Below are positions 1 to 8,593 of a DNA stretch of 64,000 bases, in pieces. The notes under the pieces were generated by a model. The model worked only from the letters and a program-made list of their open reading frames with translations, was not told where the DNA came from and did not search any database. A program made the translations under genes and the position numbers. Numbering within the stretch: position 1 is the stretch's first letter; the number at the start of each line of letters is the position of its first letter. Source of the DNA: Enterococcus phoeniculicola ATCC BAA-412 (GTDB lineage Bacteria; Bacillota; Bacilli; Lactobacillales; Enterococcaceae); the NCBI RefSeq assembly GCF_000407505.1, contig NZ_ASWE01000001.1:493324-557323 (forward strand). Reading direction: 5' to 3'.

Positions 1-1
1 T

Positions 2-544
2 GTTGGAAAAAGTGCAGCCTGGCTGGCAAAGAATGCGGGGATTCAATTACCACGAGATACGCGAATCTTAATTTCTGAACAAAATTATCTGCATGATCAA
101 GATCCATTTGTGAATGAAATGAGTTGCCCAATCATAGTATTTTATAGAGAACCAGATTGGCAGCATGCCTGTGAAAAAGCCATTCATTTACTTCAAGAAA
201 AGAATGATGGACATACGTTAGCGATTCATTCTAAAGAACCAATGATTGTAAATGAATTTGCCTTGAAGAAGCCGGTTGCAAGGATGGTGGTGAATGCGGC
301 GGCAAGCTTTTCTAGTATGGGGCTTGGCTCGACTTTACCGCTGTCACCTATTTTAGGTGGTTTTACAAGAGGATTAGGAATTAGTGCAGAGAATATTACA
401 CCAGCAAATCTGACCTATACGCGTGAAATTGGTTATGCCTCTAGCGAGTGTCTAGAAGAGAAAACCATAGAAAGTAACGTACATGACACACAGGTAAAGA
501 CTCAGTTGATTGAAAAAGTTTTGAAGAAAATGTTGGAAAAATAA
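2..544 (+). CDS. Acylating aldehyde dehydrogenase, C-terminal part (gene starts before the window)
   Basis: The frame is open from base 2 and has no start in the window, so only the last 180 codons are seen. They match the C-terminal half of CoA-acylating aldehyde dehydrogenases of the EutE/PduP type found in microcompartments, which turn aldehyde, CoA and NAD+ into acyl-CoA. The stretch with LPLSPILGGFTRGLG followed by NITPANLTY is typical of the family end. The catalytic cysteine lies upstream and cannot be checked. The last residues (about QLIEKVLKKMLEK) form a likely amphipathic helix that could be an encapsulation peptide. It lies 24 bp before cutC and is surely cotranscribed. It is the second such enzyme of the operon; the other is at 9286-10803. 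Whether this copy is active cannot be judged here. Confidence 0.85.
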   Translation, partial: VGKSAAWLAKNAGIQLPRDTRILISEQNYLHDQDPFVNEMSCPIIVFYREPDWQHACEKAIHLLQEKNDGHTLAIHSKEPMIVNEFALKKPVARMVVNAAASFSSMGLGSTLPLSPILGGFTRGLGISAENITPANLTYTREIGYASSECLEEKTIESNVHDTQVKTQLIEKVLKKMLEK

Positions 545-568
545 TTTGTTGAAAAGTGAGGGAATAAG

Positions 569-3100
569 ATGGATATAAAAGAGTTCTCAGCAAAACTAGC
601 TGAAGCAACCAAAGAATTAAGTGCAGAAGAACGTAATGCATTAATGAAGATGTTTGCAACGGTCGCAGATCATACAGAATCACCTTCTGAGAGTTACTCT
701 GTCAGTGATGCAACAGTAGTTCCAAATGGGATTACCCCACGACTTAGTGCCTTAAAGGAAAACTATTTGAAACAGGTTCCGACAATTACAACTCACCGTG
801 CGCGAGTTATCACAGAGCTTGCCAAAGAAAATCCAGGAATGCCTAAGAACGTTTTACGGGCGAAGTCATTTAAGCGTTGCTGTGAAACGGCACCTTTAGT
901 GATTCAAGATAATGAATTAATTGTCGGGGCACCAAATGGCGCACCACGTGCAGGCTCATTTTCTCCAGATATCGCTTGGCGTTGGATGGAAGAAGAGATT
1001 GATACCATTTCTTCTCGTCCGCAAGATCCGTTCCATATTTCTGATGAAGATAAAAGAATTATGCGCGAAGAGCTTTTCCCGTTTTGGAAAGGCAAATCTG
1101 TAGATGAACATTGTGAAGACCAATTCCGTGAAGCGGGTGTTTGGGAGCTTTCAGGAGAATCATTTGTTTCTGATTGTTCGTACCACCAATTAAATGGAGG
1201 GGGCGATTCTAACCCTGGGTACGATGTTATTTTGATGAAAAAAGGAATGTTGGACATCCAAAGAGAGGCGCAAGAAAAATTAGACACATTAGATTATGCC
1301 ACTCCGGATGATATGGACAAAATCTATTTCTATAAAGCGCAAATTGAAACTGCTGAAGGCGTTATGATTTATGCAAAACGGATGTCTGAATATGCAAGAG
1401 AACTTGCTGAAAAAGAAACAAATCCAAAACGGAAAATGGAATTACAAAAGATTGCAGAAGTAAACGCAAAAGTTCCAGCGAACAAACCAGAAACATTCTG
1501 GGAAGCAATCCAAGCTGTATGGACGATTGAATCTTTATTGGTAGTTGAAGAAAACCAAACAGGGATGTCCATTGGACGTGTAGATCAATATATGTATCCA
1601 TTCTTTAAAAATGATCTTGACTCAGGTCGCTTAACAAACCATGAAGCGTTTGAATTAGCAGGTTGTATGTTAATCAAGATGTCAGAAATGATGTGGATTA
1701 CAAGTGAAGGCGGGTCTAAATTCTTTGCTGGGTATCAGCCGTTTGTCAACATGTGTGTGGGCGGAGTGACGCGAGAAGGCCGAGATGCAACAAATGAATT
1801 AACCTATCTATTGATGGATGCAGTTCGCCATGTAAAAGTTTATCAGCCATCTTTAGCCTGCCGTATTCACAATCGCTCACCTAGAGAATATTTGAAAAAA
1901 ATTGTTGATGTTGTTCGTGCTGGAATTGGATTTCCTGCCTGCCACTTCGATGATACACATATCAAAATGATGTTAGCAAAAGGAGTATCAGTTGAGGATG
2001 CTCGTGACTATTGTTTGATGGGATGTGTGGAGCCGCAAAAATCAGGTCGTTTGTATCAATGGACGTCAACGGCGTATACTCAATGGCCAATCTGTATTGA
2101 ATTAGTTTTAAATCAAGGAGTCCCGTTGTGGTACGGGAAGAAAGTTTGTCCTGATTTAGGACCAATCGCAACCTATAAAACATATGAACAATTTGAAGAA
2201 GCGGTCAAAGAACAGATTCGTTATGTCACAAAATGGTCATCTGTTGCAACTGTAATCACTCAAAGAGTTCATAGAGATCTTGCACCAAAACCACTGATGT
2301 CCATCATGTATGAAGGCTGTATGGAAAACGGAAAAGATGTTTCTGCTGGAGGTGCGATGTATAACTTTGGTCCTGGGGTTGTCTGGTCAGGATTAGCGAC
2401 ATACGCAGATTCAATGGCAGCAATTAAGAAACTGGTCTTTGATGAAAAGAAATATACTCTTGAAGAATTAAACAGAGCGTTAAAAGCGGACTTTGTAGGT
2501 TACGATCAAATACGTACAGACTGCTTAAATGCACCTAAGTTTGGAAATGATGATGACTATGCTGATTTAATTGCAGCAGACTTGATTCATTTCACGGAAG
2601 CTGAACATCGTCAGTATAAAACATTATTCTCTGAATTGTGTCATGGAACGTTATCTATTTCAAACAACACACCTTTAGGTCAATTAACTGGAGCTTCGGC
2701 AAATGGACGTAAAGCGTGGGTGCCATTATCAGACGGAATTAGTCCAACACAAGGCGCTGATTTTAAAGGCCCGACAGCTATCGTCAAATCAGTTTCTAAG
2801 ATGGCAAACGATACCATGAACATGGGAATGGTTCATAACTTTAAGATTATGTCAGGAATGTTAAATACCCCTGAAGGTGAAGAAAGTTTAATTACGTTAC
2901 TGAAGACAGCAAGTGTCTTAGGAAACGGGGAAATGCAGTTTAACTATTTAGATAATGATACATTGTTAGCGGCCCAAGAACATCCAGAAGAATATCGTGA
3001 CTTGATTGTTCGAGTTGCAGGATATAGTGCATTCTTTGTTGAACTTTGTAAAGATGTACAGGATGAAATTATTAGTCGAACAATGTTAACTAAGTTTTAA
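569..3100 (+). CDS. cutC: Choline trimethylamine-lyase, glycyl radical enzyme
   Basis: This 843-residue glycyl radical enzyme is predicted to cleave choline to trimethylamine and acetaldehyde. Seen in the sequence: the catalytic pair in GCVEPQ (Cys486, Glu488) and an aspartate in [10 protein letters not shown] (Asp213), spaced like Cys489, Glu491 and Asp216 of characterised CutC, plus the radical loop VAGYSAFF with Gly818 near the C-terminus. The GCVEP signature separates CutC from pyruvate formate-lyase (adjacent Cys-Cys) and from diol dehydratases. The length is that of the short form without the long N-terminal extension of some proteobacterial enzymes. The first 35 residues look like an amphipathic helix joined by a Ser/Thr-rich linker, as expected for a signal for loading into the shell. 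An RBS (GTGAGGG) precedes the ATG. cutD follows 17 bp downstream. Confidence 0.95.
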   Translation: MDIKEFSAKLAEATKELSAEERNALMKMFATVADHTESPSESYSVSDATVVPNGITPRLSALKENYLKQVPTITTHRARVITELAKENPGMPKNVLRAKSFKRCCETAPLVIQDNELIVGAPNGAPRAGSFSPDIAWRWMEEEIDTISSRPQDPFHISDEDKRIMREELFPFWKGKSVDEHCEDQFREAGVWELSGESFVSDCSYHQLNGGGDSNPGYDVILMKKGMLDIQREAQEKLDTLDYATPDDMDKIYFYKAQIETAEGVMIYAKRMSEYARELAEKETNPKRKMELQKIAEVNAKVPANKPETFWEAIQAVWTIESLLVVEENQTGMSIGRVDQYMYPFFKNDLDSGRLTNHEAFELAGCMLIKMSEMMWITSEGGSKFFAGYQPFVNMCVGGVTREGRDATNELTYLLMDAVRHVKVYQPSLACRIHNRSPREYLKKIVDVVRAGIGFPACHFDDTHIKMMLAKGVSVEDARDYCLMGCVEPQKSGRLYQWTSTAYTQWPICIELVLNQGVPLWYGKKVCPDLGPIATYKTYEQFEEAVKEQIRYVTKWSSVATVITQRVHRDLAPKPLMSIMYEGCMENGKDVSAGGAMYNFGPGVVWSGLATYADSMAAIKKLVFDEKKYTLEELNRALKADFVGYDQIRTDCLNAPKFGNDDDYADLIAADLIHFTEAEHRQYKTLFSELCHGTLSISNNTPLGQLTGASANGRKAWVPLSDGISPTQGADFKGPTAIVKSVSKMANDTMNMGMVHNFKIMSGMLNTPEGEESLITLLKTASVLGNGEMQFNYLDNDTLLAAQEHPEEYRDLIVRVAGYSAFFVELCKDVQDEIISRTMLTKF

Positions 3101-3117
3101 CAACGGGAGATGAAGAG

Positions 3118-4068
3118 ATGGATACTCAAAACACTACGCTCATTGAGCGCTCGGCAATGGTATTTAATGTTCAAAAATATAGCTTGTATGATGGACCAGG
3201 GATTCGTACAATTGTCTTTTTTAAAGGCTGTCCATTGAAGTGTCAGTGGTGTGCCAACCCTGAAGGAATTGAACGAAGATTCCAAGTTATGTACAAAGAG
3301 AGCGTTTGTAGTGATTGCCACGCTTGTGTGGATGTGTGTCCGATGGGTATCCATTACATTGATGAAGAAGGTTCCCATCAAGTTCGACGTGATAGAGCAT
3401 GTAATGGTTGTCGCGCTTGTGTAGATGTTTGTCCAATGGCAGCATTAAATATTACAGGTGAAATTAGAACAATCTCTGAGTTGATGGAAGTTATCCACGA
3501 AGATGATATGTTTTATGAGCAATCTGGCGGCGGTGTGACACTCAGTGGAGGAGAATGCACTGCCCAGCCAGAGGCAGCCCTTGCATTACTGCAAGCATGT
3601 AAAGCAGATGGATTACACACGGCGATTGAAACTTGCGGGCATTCAAGAATGGACCGAATATTGGCGATTGCCGAATATGTCGATTTGTTCTTGTTTGATT
3701 TAAAACATATGAATCCTGTAAGACATAACGAGCTTACTGGAATTAGTAATGAACGAATTTTAGAGAACCTAAAAAAATTATTAGAAGAAGGACATCAGAT
3801 ACAAATCAGAATGCCGATGTTGAAGATGATTAATGATAGCCAAGAAGAGATTCAACAAATTATTGACTTCTTACTTCCTTATAAAGAGTATCCAAACTTT
3901 AAAGGAATTGATCTGTTGCCGTACCATAAACTAGGAGTGAATAAATATGGTCAATTAGGCATGGAATATCCTGTTGAAGGAGATCCGTCTCTTCTGGAAT
4001 CAGATTTAGATCGAATTGAAGGCTGGATTAAGGATTATGATTTTCCTGTCCGCGTCATTCGACACTAG
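3118..4068 (+). CDS. cutD: Choline TMA-lyase activating enzyme, radical SAM
   Basis: This 316-residue radical SAM activase is predicted to install the glycyl radical on CutC using S-adenosylmethionine. The CX3CX2C cluster motif is seen as CPLKCQWC near residue 40. It is followed by two ferredoxin-like 4Fe-4S motifs, CSDCHACVDVCP and CNGCRACVDVCP, the extra clusters typical of the activases of CutC and of glycerol/diol dehydratases. The GGGVTLSGGE SAM-binding stretch follows. It sits 17 bp after cutC with an RBS (GGGAGATGAAG) before the ATG. The CutC assignment of its partner is what makes it CutD rather than another GRE activase. Confidence 0.94.
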   Translation: MDTQNTTLIERSAMVFNVQKYSLYDGPGIRTIVFFKGCPLKCQWCANPEGIERRFQVMYKESVCSDCHACVDVCPMGIHYIDEEGSHQVRRDRACNGCRACVDVCPMAALNITGEIRTISELMEVIHEDDMFYEQSGGGVTLSGGECTAQPEAALALLQACKADGLHTAIETCGHSRMDRILAIAEYVDLFLFDLKHMNPVRHNELTGISNERILENLKKLLEEGHQIQIRMPMLKMINDSQEEIQQIIDFLLPYKEYPNFKGIDLLPYHKLGVNKYGQLGMEYPVEGDPSLLESDLDRIEGWIKDYDFPVRVIRH

Positions 4069-4080
4069 AGAGGTGAAAAA

Positions 4081-4425
4081 ATGTCTGAACTAATCGCTCA
4101 GCGTGTCATTGAAGAATCGGTTCCAGGAAAACAAGTCACTCTAGCCCATGTGATTGCAGCTCCCATTGAAGAAATCTATGAATCATTAGGTGTAGAAAAC
4201 AATGGTGCTATCGGAATTTTAACTATTTCTCCTTATGAAGCCGCAATTATTGCAGCCGATATCGCTGGGAAAAGTGCAGGAGTAACAGTTGGATTTTTGG
4301 ATCGATTTACAGGATCTGTTTTATTGAATGGAGATGTTGAAAGTGTTGAAGTAGCATTGGAATCAGTCGTCTCTGGATTGAAAAATTTATTGAATTTTGA
4401 AGTGGTTCCTGTGACGAAATCATGA
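4081..4425 (+). CDS. Microcompartment shell protein, permuted EutS/PduU type
   Basis: This 114-residue protein belongs to the circularly permuted hexameric BMC-domain family (EutS/PduU, called CutR in some choline clusters). The start resembles EutS: a short strand, then EESVPGKQVTLAHVIA, then the core with GAIGILTISPYEAAIIAAD and the closing segment GFLDRFTGSVLLNGD. Members form hexamers that tile one facet of the polyhedral shell and may gate a central beta-barrel pore. The reading frame overlaps the next gene by 4 bp (ATGA), pointing to translational coupling. Confidence 0.9.
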   Translation: MSELIAQRVIEESVPGKQVTLAHVIAAPIEEIYESLGVENNGAIGILTISPYEAAIIAADIAGKSAGVTVGFLDRFTGSVLLNGDVESVEVALESVVSGLKNLLNFEVVPVTKS

Positions 4426-4832
4426 AAAAACGAATCTTAATTGTTGGTGTCGATGATGATGAGAATCGCAAGGTAGCTCAAAAAATTGAGGCAACTAGTC
4501 AGCCTATCCGGAAACTAGCCAATCTTCTTTACACGAATAAAACTATCCTAGTACCAAGTGCGTATCTTGATTGTCCATGGATGCATAAACATATTATTGC
4601 CTTACAACAAGAAGCCAGCGAAGTTTTGTTTTTAGTTTCCATGAATAATAAAAAACGTTATCCACCAGGGTTTGCACGGGTCTTTCAAGTGCCGAGAAAA
4701 GGGGGAATCGTAAGTCACGTATCGAGGAAAGCAAAAAAAACAAAGGAACAAGCCGAACTTGAGCTGATGGAAATTGGTTGTCTGCCTCCTTATCTATCCA
4801 TTGAGTTTGAAGAAAAAATAAGCAATCAATAA
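4422..4832 (+). CDS. EutP/PduV-like protein lacking a P-loop
   Basis: This 136-residue protein resembles the EutP/PduV family of Ras-like GTPases in its second half: the segment around ILVPSAYLDCPWMHKHIIAL matches the EutP region of a threonine-proline step followed by a conserved arginine/histidine stretch and a trailing hydrophobic strand (VLFLVSMNN). The N-terminus keeps the first beta strand (KRILIVGVDDDENRK), but the Walker A lysine pattern GxxxxGK[ST] is absent. Nucleotide binding is therefore doubtful. PduV is reported to sit on microcompartments and affect their movement, so a structural or adaptor role is possible. It is translationally coupled to the shell gene before it. The family call rests on weak similarity plus context. 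Confidence 0.65.
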   Translation: MKKRILIVGVDDDENRKVAQKIEATSQPIRKLANLLYTNKTILVPSAYLDCPWMHKHIIALQQEASEVLFLVSMNNKKRYPPGFARVFQVPRKGGIVSHVSRKAKKTKEQAELELMEIGCLPPYLSIEFEEKISNQ

Positions 4833-4876
4833 AAAGAGTCAAGAGATATAACTAACGAATGAAAGGAGGAGATTAT

Positions 4877-6019
4877 TTGTTCAAACAATTTAAAATGCCG
4901 ACAAAAATTATTACAGGAGTGGGGACTGTAAAAGAATTGGCAAATCTACCAATCAACCATCCCTTACTCATCTGTGACCCATTCATGGTGAAAAATGGAA
5001 TGGCAGCTAGAGTCGTTCAGCTATTTGAAGCCAAACAAATAACTTGTCCAGTATTTTCAGAAATCGTCCCTGATCCGACCATTGAAGTTGTAACAAAAGG
5101 CTTGGTTGAGGTTATTAAACACCAGCCAGATAGCCTGATTGCCTTAGGTGGAGGTTCTGCGATGGATGCAGCAAAAGCCATCAGACAAATGGTTCAAACA
5201 GCAGATCAAACAGCAGAAATGCAACTGATTTGTCTTCCAACAACAAGTGGAACTGGAAGTGAGGTAACCGCATTTTCAGTGATTTCAGATCCAACAAATG
5301 AAGGGAAATATGCTTTGGTTGATGAGCGAATGATTCCAGATTTGGCAATTCTAGATCCTGAACTGACGGTAAGTGTCCCAAAAAATGTGACGGCAGATAC
5401 AGGTGTAGATGTTTTCACGCATTGTATGGAAGCTTTGGCGTCGACAAATGCGACAGATTTTACAGATGCTTGTGCGGAAAAAGCATTGCGTATGATTTGG
5501 GAGGAGCTCGTTTGCGTATTTAACGAAGGGGAAGATTTAGCTTTAAGAGAAAGTATTCATAATGCATCTTGTTTAGCTGGAATTGCGTTTAGTGAGGCTT
5601 CACTAGGTATTTGTCATAGTTTAGCTCATGCCTTAGGGGGGAAATTCCATATTGCTCACGGGCGAGCAAACGCGCTATTACTTCCTCATGTAATCAGCTA
5701 CAATGCAGGATTGGATTTGACAGAAGAGTGCCCAAGTTTATTGGTTTATCAAAGAATTGCAAATTTATTAGGCTTCACTGCAGGTACGCCTAAAGCGACG
5801 GTGCATGCATTTATTTCTGGACTGAACCGTAAATTGAGACAGCTGGACATTCCCAAAACAATTAGTGACTGTGGGATTGATTTTGAAAGCTATGAAGCGG
5901 CAATTCCTGAAATGGCTGAAAAAGCGTTGAAAGATCCTTGTACATCAACAAACCCTCGGAAGGTGACACAAGAAGAACTAGAAAAAATCTATAAGGGGTT
6001 ACTAAGAGGTGGCTATTAA
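4877..6019 (+). CDS. Iron-containing alcohol dehydrogenase (CutO/PduQ type)
   Basis: The enzyme is predicted to reduce acetaldehyde to ethanol and so regenerate NAD+ inside the microcompartment. It is a group III alcohol dehydrogenase: GGGSAMDAAKA binds the cofactor, PTTSGTGSE follows, and the metal-site histidines lie in CHSLAHALGGKFHIAHGRANA. An upstream ATG at 4859 overlaps the strong RBS AAAGGAGGA (4862-4870), so the real start is probably the TTG at 4877, seven bases after it; that gives 380 residues, normal for the family. The stop overlaps the next gene by 1 bp (TAATG). Substrate is inferred from the operon. Confidence 0.9.
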   Translation: MFKQFKMPTKIITGVGTVKELANLPINHPLLICDPFMVKNGMAARVVQLFEAKQITCPVFSEIVPDPTIEVVTKGLVEVIKHQPDSLIALGGGSAMDAAKAIRQMVQTADQTAEMQLICLPTTSGTGSEVTAFSVISDPTNEGKYALVDERMIPDLAILDPELTVSVPKNVTADTGVDVFTHCMEALASTNATDFTDACAEKALRMIWEELVCVFNEGEDLALRESIHNASCLAGIAFSEASLGICHSLAHALGGKFHIAHGRANALLLPHVISYNAGLDLTEECPSLLVYQRIANLLGFTAGTPKATVHAFISGLNRKLRQLDIPKTISDCGIDFESYEAAIPEMAEKALKDPCTSTNPRKVTQEELEKIYKGLLRGGY

Positions 6020-6564
6020 TGCATTTTATTACGGAAAGTGAGCTAAGAACAACGTATCGAAAAGCACCTTTTCAAGAATTTACTTTAAAGCCTGAGGAAC
6101 GATTGACACCAGAAGGAAAACAATTTCTGATTGATAAAAAAGTTGCATTAATTGAAGTGCGAGTATCTGAAAACGGATTAGAAGAAGTCGAAGAGTTACC
6201 TGAGTTTTCATTTTATAAAGGGTGGCTTTCTTGTGAATTATATGAAGCAGCAATTCTAGCGATGGATTACTCTGTAACGATGAGTCAAGAGCTATTAAAG
6301 CTAGAGCAAGAGGTTAATGAGATGCTTGGAAAAGAAGACGATAAAATAGAGTCTTGTATAGAAACAGTGTTCGAATCGGAAACTTTTGAACTAGAGGCTG
6401 TTCATTTGTTTAGTCACCATGGGAAATTATTAATTAAATTGAAAAAAATTGAAGAATTCATTCATTTAATCCATGCCAAGTATCCGCAATGTCAGAAGAG
6501 TTTACAAATGACAAATAAAAAACTGAATGAGTTTAGAAAACAATTAGTGGGAGCCGGTCAATGA
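6019..6564 (+). CDS. Microcompartment accessory protein resembling the EutT N-terminal region
   Basis: This 181-residue protein is not confidently recognised. Its first 50 residues (HFITESELRTTY, then LKPEERLTPEGKQFLIDKKV) resemble the N-terminal leader of EutT-type cobalamin adenosyltransferases and of EutQ-like proteins. The rest is rich in Glu, Lys and Leu and probably helical, and ends with LNEFRKQLVGAGQ. No clear catalytic motif of an ATP:cobalamin adenosyltransferase (such as an HxxxCxxC cluster) is seen. CutC does not use B12, so a true adenosyltransferase would have no evident job here. The gene is coupled on both sides (1-bp overlap with the dehydrogenase, 4-bp overlap with eutJ). 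It may be a scaffold or cargo-assembly protein. Confidence 0.5.
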   Translation: MHFITESELRTTYRKAPFQEFTLKPEERLTPEGKQFLIDKKVALIEVRVSENGLEEVEELPEFSFYKGWLSCELYEAAILAMDYSVTMSQELLKLEQEVNEMLGKEDDKIESCIETVFESETFELEAVHLFSHHGKLLIKLKKIEEFIHLIHAKYPQCQKSLQMTNKKLNEFRKQLVGAGQ

Positions 6565-7397
6565 AAGAGTATATAGAAGAGTGTAACCAGTTCGTTGCTG
6601 AATTTGAAGAAACAATTCAAAAACCAAAACTGCATCCTTCAAGCATTTACTATACAGGGGTCGATTTGGGGACAGCTTGTATCGTGCTTGCTGTTTTAGA
6701 TGAAAACTATCAACCGGTTGCCGGAGCCTATCGATACGCAGATGTCGTTCGAGATGGCATGATTGTTGATTATATTGGTGCAGTAGAAATCGTTAGAGAA
6801 CTAAAGGCAGAACTGGAAGAAAAGCTAGGCACAGAACTTGTATATGCGGCCGCTTCTTTACCGCCTGGCACAGATGAGCTTGACGGTGGAGCCATAAAAA
6901 ATGTTGTCCAAAGTGCGGGATTTGAATTGACGAATTTGTTAGATGAACCGACAGCAGCTAACCAGCTGTTAAAAGTTACGGAAGGAGCCGTTGTTGATAT
7001 CGGTGGTGGAACTACAGGAATCTCAATTTTAGAGAATTCAGAGGTAGTGAAAATTGCTGATGAAGCAACAGGTGGCACTCATTTATCTTTAGTGATTGCG
7101 GGTTCATATAAGTGCTCATTTCAAGAAGCAGAAACGTATAAACATGACCCAAAAAATCATGATGAGTTACTGGTAACACTGAAACCTGTTATCGAAAAAA
7201 TTTCTTCGATTATTGTTCAGCAGACAGAAGGGTATGAGATACCAGCTATTTATTTAGTTGGAGGAACGGCATGTCTAAAGAATATTGAGCAAATCATCCA
7301 AAAATCAACAGGAATTAAGACTTATAAACCTGTGAATCCGATGTTTATTACCCCACTAGGGATTGCGCTAAGCTGTACAAATCAACTGATAGGATAG
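6561..7397 (+). CDS. eutJ: EutJ-like Hsp70-fold chaperone of the microcompartment
   Basis: This 278-residue protein has the actin/Hsp70 ATPase fold of EutJ. Seen motifs are the phosphate-1 loop GVDLGTACIVLAV (residues about 31-43), the connect/phosphate-2 segment VVDIGGGTTGISI (about 141-153) and the adenosine-binding VGGTACLKNIE near the end. EutJ proteins are thought to help enzyme cargo or reactivate enzymes, but the role is not settled. The ATG overlaps the preceding stop by 4 bp, so it is cotranslated with the unknown accessory protein. Its presence is typical of eut, pdu and choline clusters. Confidence 0.88.
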   Translation: MKEYIEECNQFVAEFEETIQKPKLHPSSIYYTGVDLGTACIVLAVLDENYQPVAGAYRYADVVRDGMIVDYIGAVEIVRELKAELEEKLGTELVYAAASLPPGTDELDGGAIKNVVQSAGFELTNLLDEPTAANQLLKVTEGAVVDIGGGTTGISILENSEVVKIADEATGGTHLSLVIAGSYKCSFQEAETYKHDPKNHDELLVTLKPVIEKISSIIVQQTEGYEIPAIYLVGGTACLKNIEQIIQKSTGIKTYKPVNPMFITPLGIALSCTNQLIG

Positions 7398-7409
7398 GAG
7401 GGGAAATTG

Positions 7410-7703
7410 ATGGATTGTCGAATTATAAAATCACCTGGAGAAGGGACATTAGCGATTGTCAATCGTCGAAAAGGTTCAAAGGACACGCTGGAAAAGCCAG
7501 ACGCAATTGGTTTGGTTCAAGGGAAGCTTATTGAGATGGTTTGTGCGGCAGATGTTGCTGAAAAAGCAGTCGGTGTAACCGTAGAAGATATTCGAGGAAG
7601 TTGTCCACAAAATATGGTGATGCTAGCGATATTTGGAGATACAGCCTCAGTGACTGCTGCTATTGAAGAGATTCAGAAGAAAGAGAAGGCTAAAAAATGG
7701 TAA
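7410..7703 (+). CDS. BMC-domain shell protein, GrpU-like
   Basis: This 97-residue protein carries a BMC fold that starts with MDCRIIKSPGEGTLAIVNRR, a leader seen in permuted shell proteins of glycyl-radical microcompartments (GrpU type) rather than in EutM/PduA. The core DAIGLVQGKLIEMVCAADVA is followed by a loop RGSCPQNM and the last strand VMLAIFGDTASV. GrpU proteins are reported to bind an iron-sulfur cluster at the hexamer pore through a pore-lining cysteine, and the SCP loop here would be the obvious candidate; that link is an inference. An RBS (AGGAGGGG) precedes the ATG at 7410; a TTG just upstream at 7407 is less likely. It overlaps eutN by 7 bp. Confidence 0.75.
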   Translation: MDCRIIKSPGEGTLAIVNRRKGSKDTLEKPDAIGLVQGKLIEMVCAADVAEKAVGVTVEDIRGSCPQNMVMLAIFGDTASVTAAIEEIQKKEKAKKW

Positions 7704-7960
7704 TTGCAAAGTTAATGGATACGATTTGGGCTACTCGTAAATCTGAAAAATTAAATGGCTTAAAGTTGATGATTGCAGAAATTTCCGGAGGCTCACGAGA
7801 TGGCGAGCGATTAATTGTCTGCGATGTGATTGGTGCAGGAATTGGGGATAGGGTGATTGTGACTACAGGATCGGCTGCTAGAAGGATGCTTGAAGATGAT
7901 CTCATTCCAGTTGATGCGGCAGTCGTAGGCATCATTGATGAAAGCTGCGAATCTGCATAA
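7697..7960 (+). CDS. eutN: Microcompartment vertex protein, EutN/CcmL family
   Basis: This 87-residue protein is a pentameric vertex protein that caps the corners of the polyhedral shell. Diagnostic are the start MVIAKLMDTIWATRKSEKL, the strand LKLMIAEI, the GxGxGDxVIVTTGSAAR segment (GAGIGDRVIVTTGSAAR) and the closing DAAVVGIID. The length is standard. It starts inside the end of the GrpU-like gene, so the two are coupled. Confidence 0.93.
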   Translation: MVIAKLMDTIWATRKSEKLNGLKLMIAEISGGSRDGERLIVCDVIGAGIGDRVIVTTGSAARRMLEDDLIPVDAAVVGIIDESCESA

Positions 7961-7975
7961 GGAAAGTGTGACAAA

Positions 7976-8593
7976 ATGAAAAAATTAATTAGCCTAAAGG
8001 AAGTAGAAGGCTGTCATGAAGAAGGAACAACTTCTATCTTTGTGGATAGTCAAACGATTATTACACCAGCTGCAAAAGATTTAGCAGAAGAATACCATAT
8101 TGAATTTATAGAAAGAGCTTGTCCAGATGTAGAGAAATTGGGAGGAGTCGGAAGCTTTTCAAAAGAGGCCTTGGTTGTTTTATTAAAACAATTTTTAGCG
8201 GAGACGGGGAATCAGCCGTATGAAGCGAGTTATCACAAGAGTGGCTTGAAAATTGTCAAAGGAACGACTGTTAAATTACAGCCTATAGAAGGCGATGAAT
8301 CCCTTAAGAGTCAAGAGATTGTACATGCAAAAGAGCATGGTCTGACAGCCAATCTACTCTCTCTTGAAAATACTTGTTACAGTGAGTCAAGTGGTCAAGA
8401 GTCAGTCAACTACATTCTCACAGGTACAGTTGAACTGACCATTTCTGGAGAACGATTAGTAGCGTATCAAGGAGATACTATCTTTATTCCAAAGGGCACA
8501 AAAACGGACTGGTTAGTTAAAGGAATCGCGTCTGTTCTATCAACAAAAGTAAAGGAGCGAGCCGTAAATGAAGCAAGCAATTGGAATGATTGA
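7976..8593 (+). CDS. EutQ-like cupin protein
   Basis: This 205-residue protein has an N-terminal leader (KKLISLKEVEGCHEEG, then TIITPAAKDLAEEYHIEF) shared with EutQ/EutT-like proteins and a C-terminal RmlC-like cupin barrel (about residues 100-195) with the YILTGTVELTISGERL and GDTIFIPKGTKTDW strands. EutQ of Salmonella has acetate kinase activity and is needed for microcompartment assembly under anaerobic growth; a matching role, making ATP from the acetyl-phosphate that PduL produces, is possible here but not shown by the sequence. The end overlaps the next gene by 26 bp. Confidence 0.78.
   Translation: MKKLISLKEVEGCHEEGTTSIFVDSQTIITPAAKDLAEEYHIEFIERACPDVEKLGGVGSFSKEALVVLLKQFLAETGNQPYEASYHKSGLKIVKGTTVKLQPIEGDESLKSQEIVHAKEHGLTANLLSLENTCYSESSGQESVNYILTGTVELTISGERLVAYQGDTIFIPKGTKTDWLVKGIASVLSTKVKERAVNEASNWND

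Noticed and set aside
904-1287. Minus-strand frame of 127 codons inside cutC
   Set aside because: Shadow of a strongly conserved gene; no RBS or recognisable protein.
569-3100. Pyruvate formate-lyase or glycerol/propanediol dehydratase identity for the glycyl radical enzyme
   Set aside because: Pyruvate formate-lyase has two adjacent active-site cysteines, and the diol dehydratases lack the choline-type Asp213 and GCVEPQ context seen here.
6019-7397. Ethanolamine utilisation (eut) operon
   Set aside because: EutJ/EutN/EutQ-like genes are present, but the signature enzyme is CutC/CutD and no eutB/eutC is in the window; these accessory genes are shared among microcompartments.
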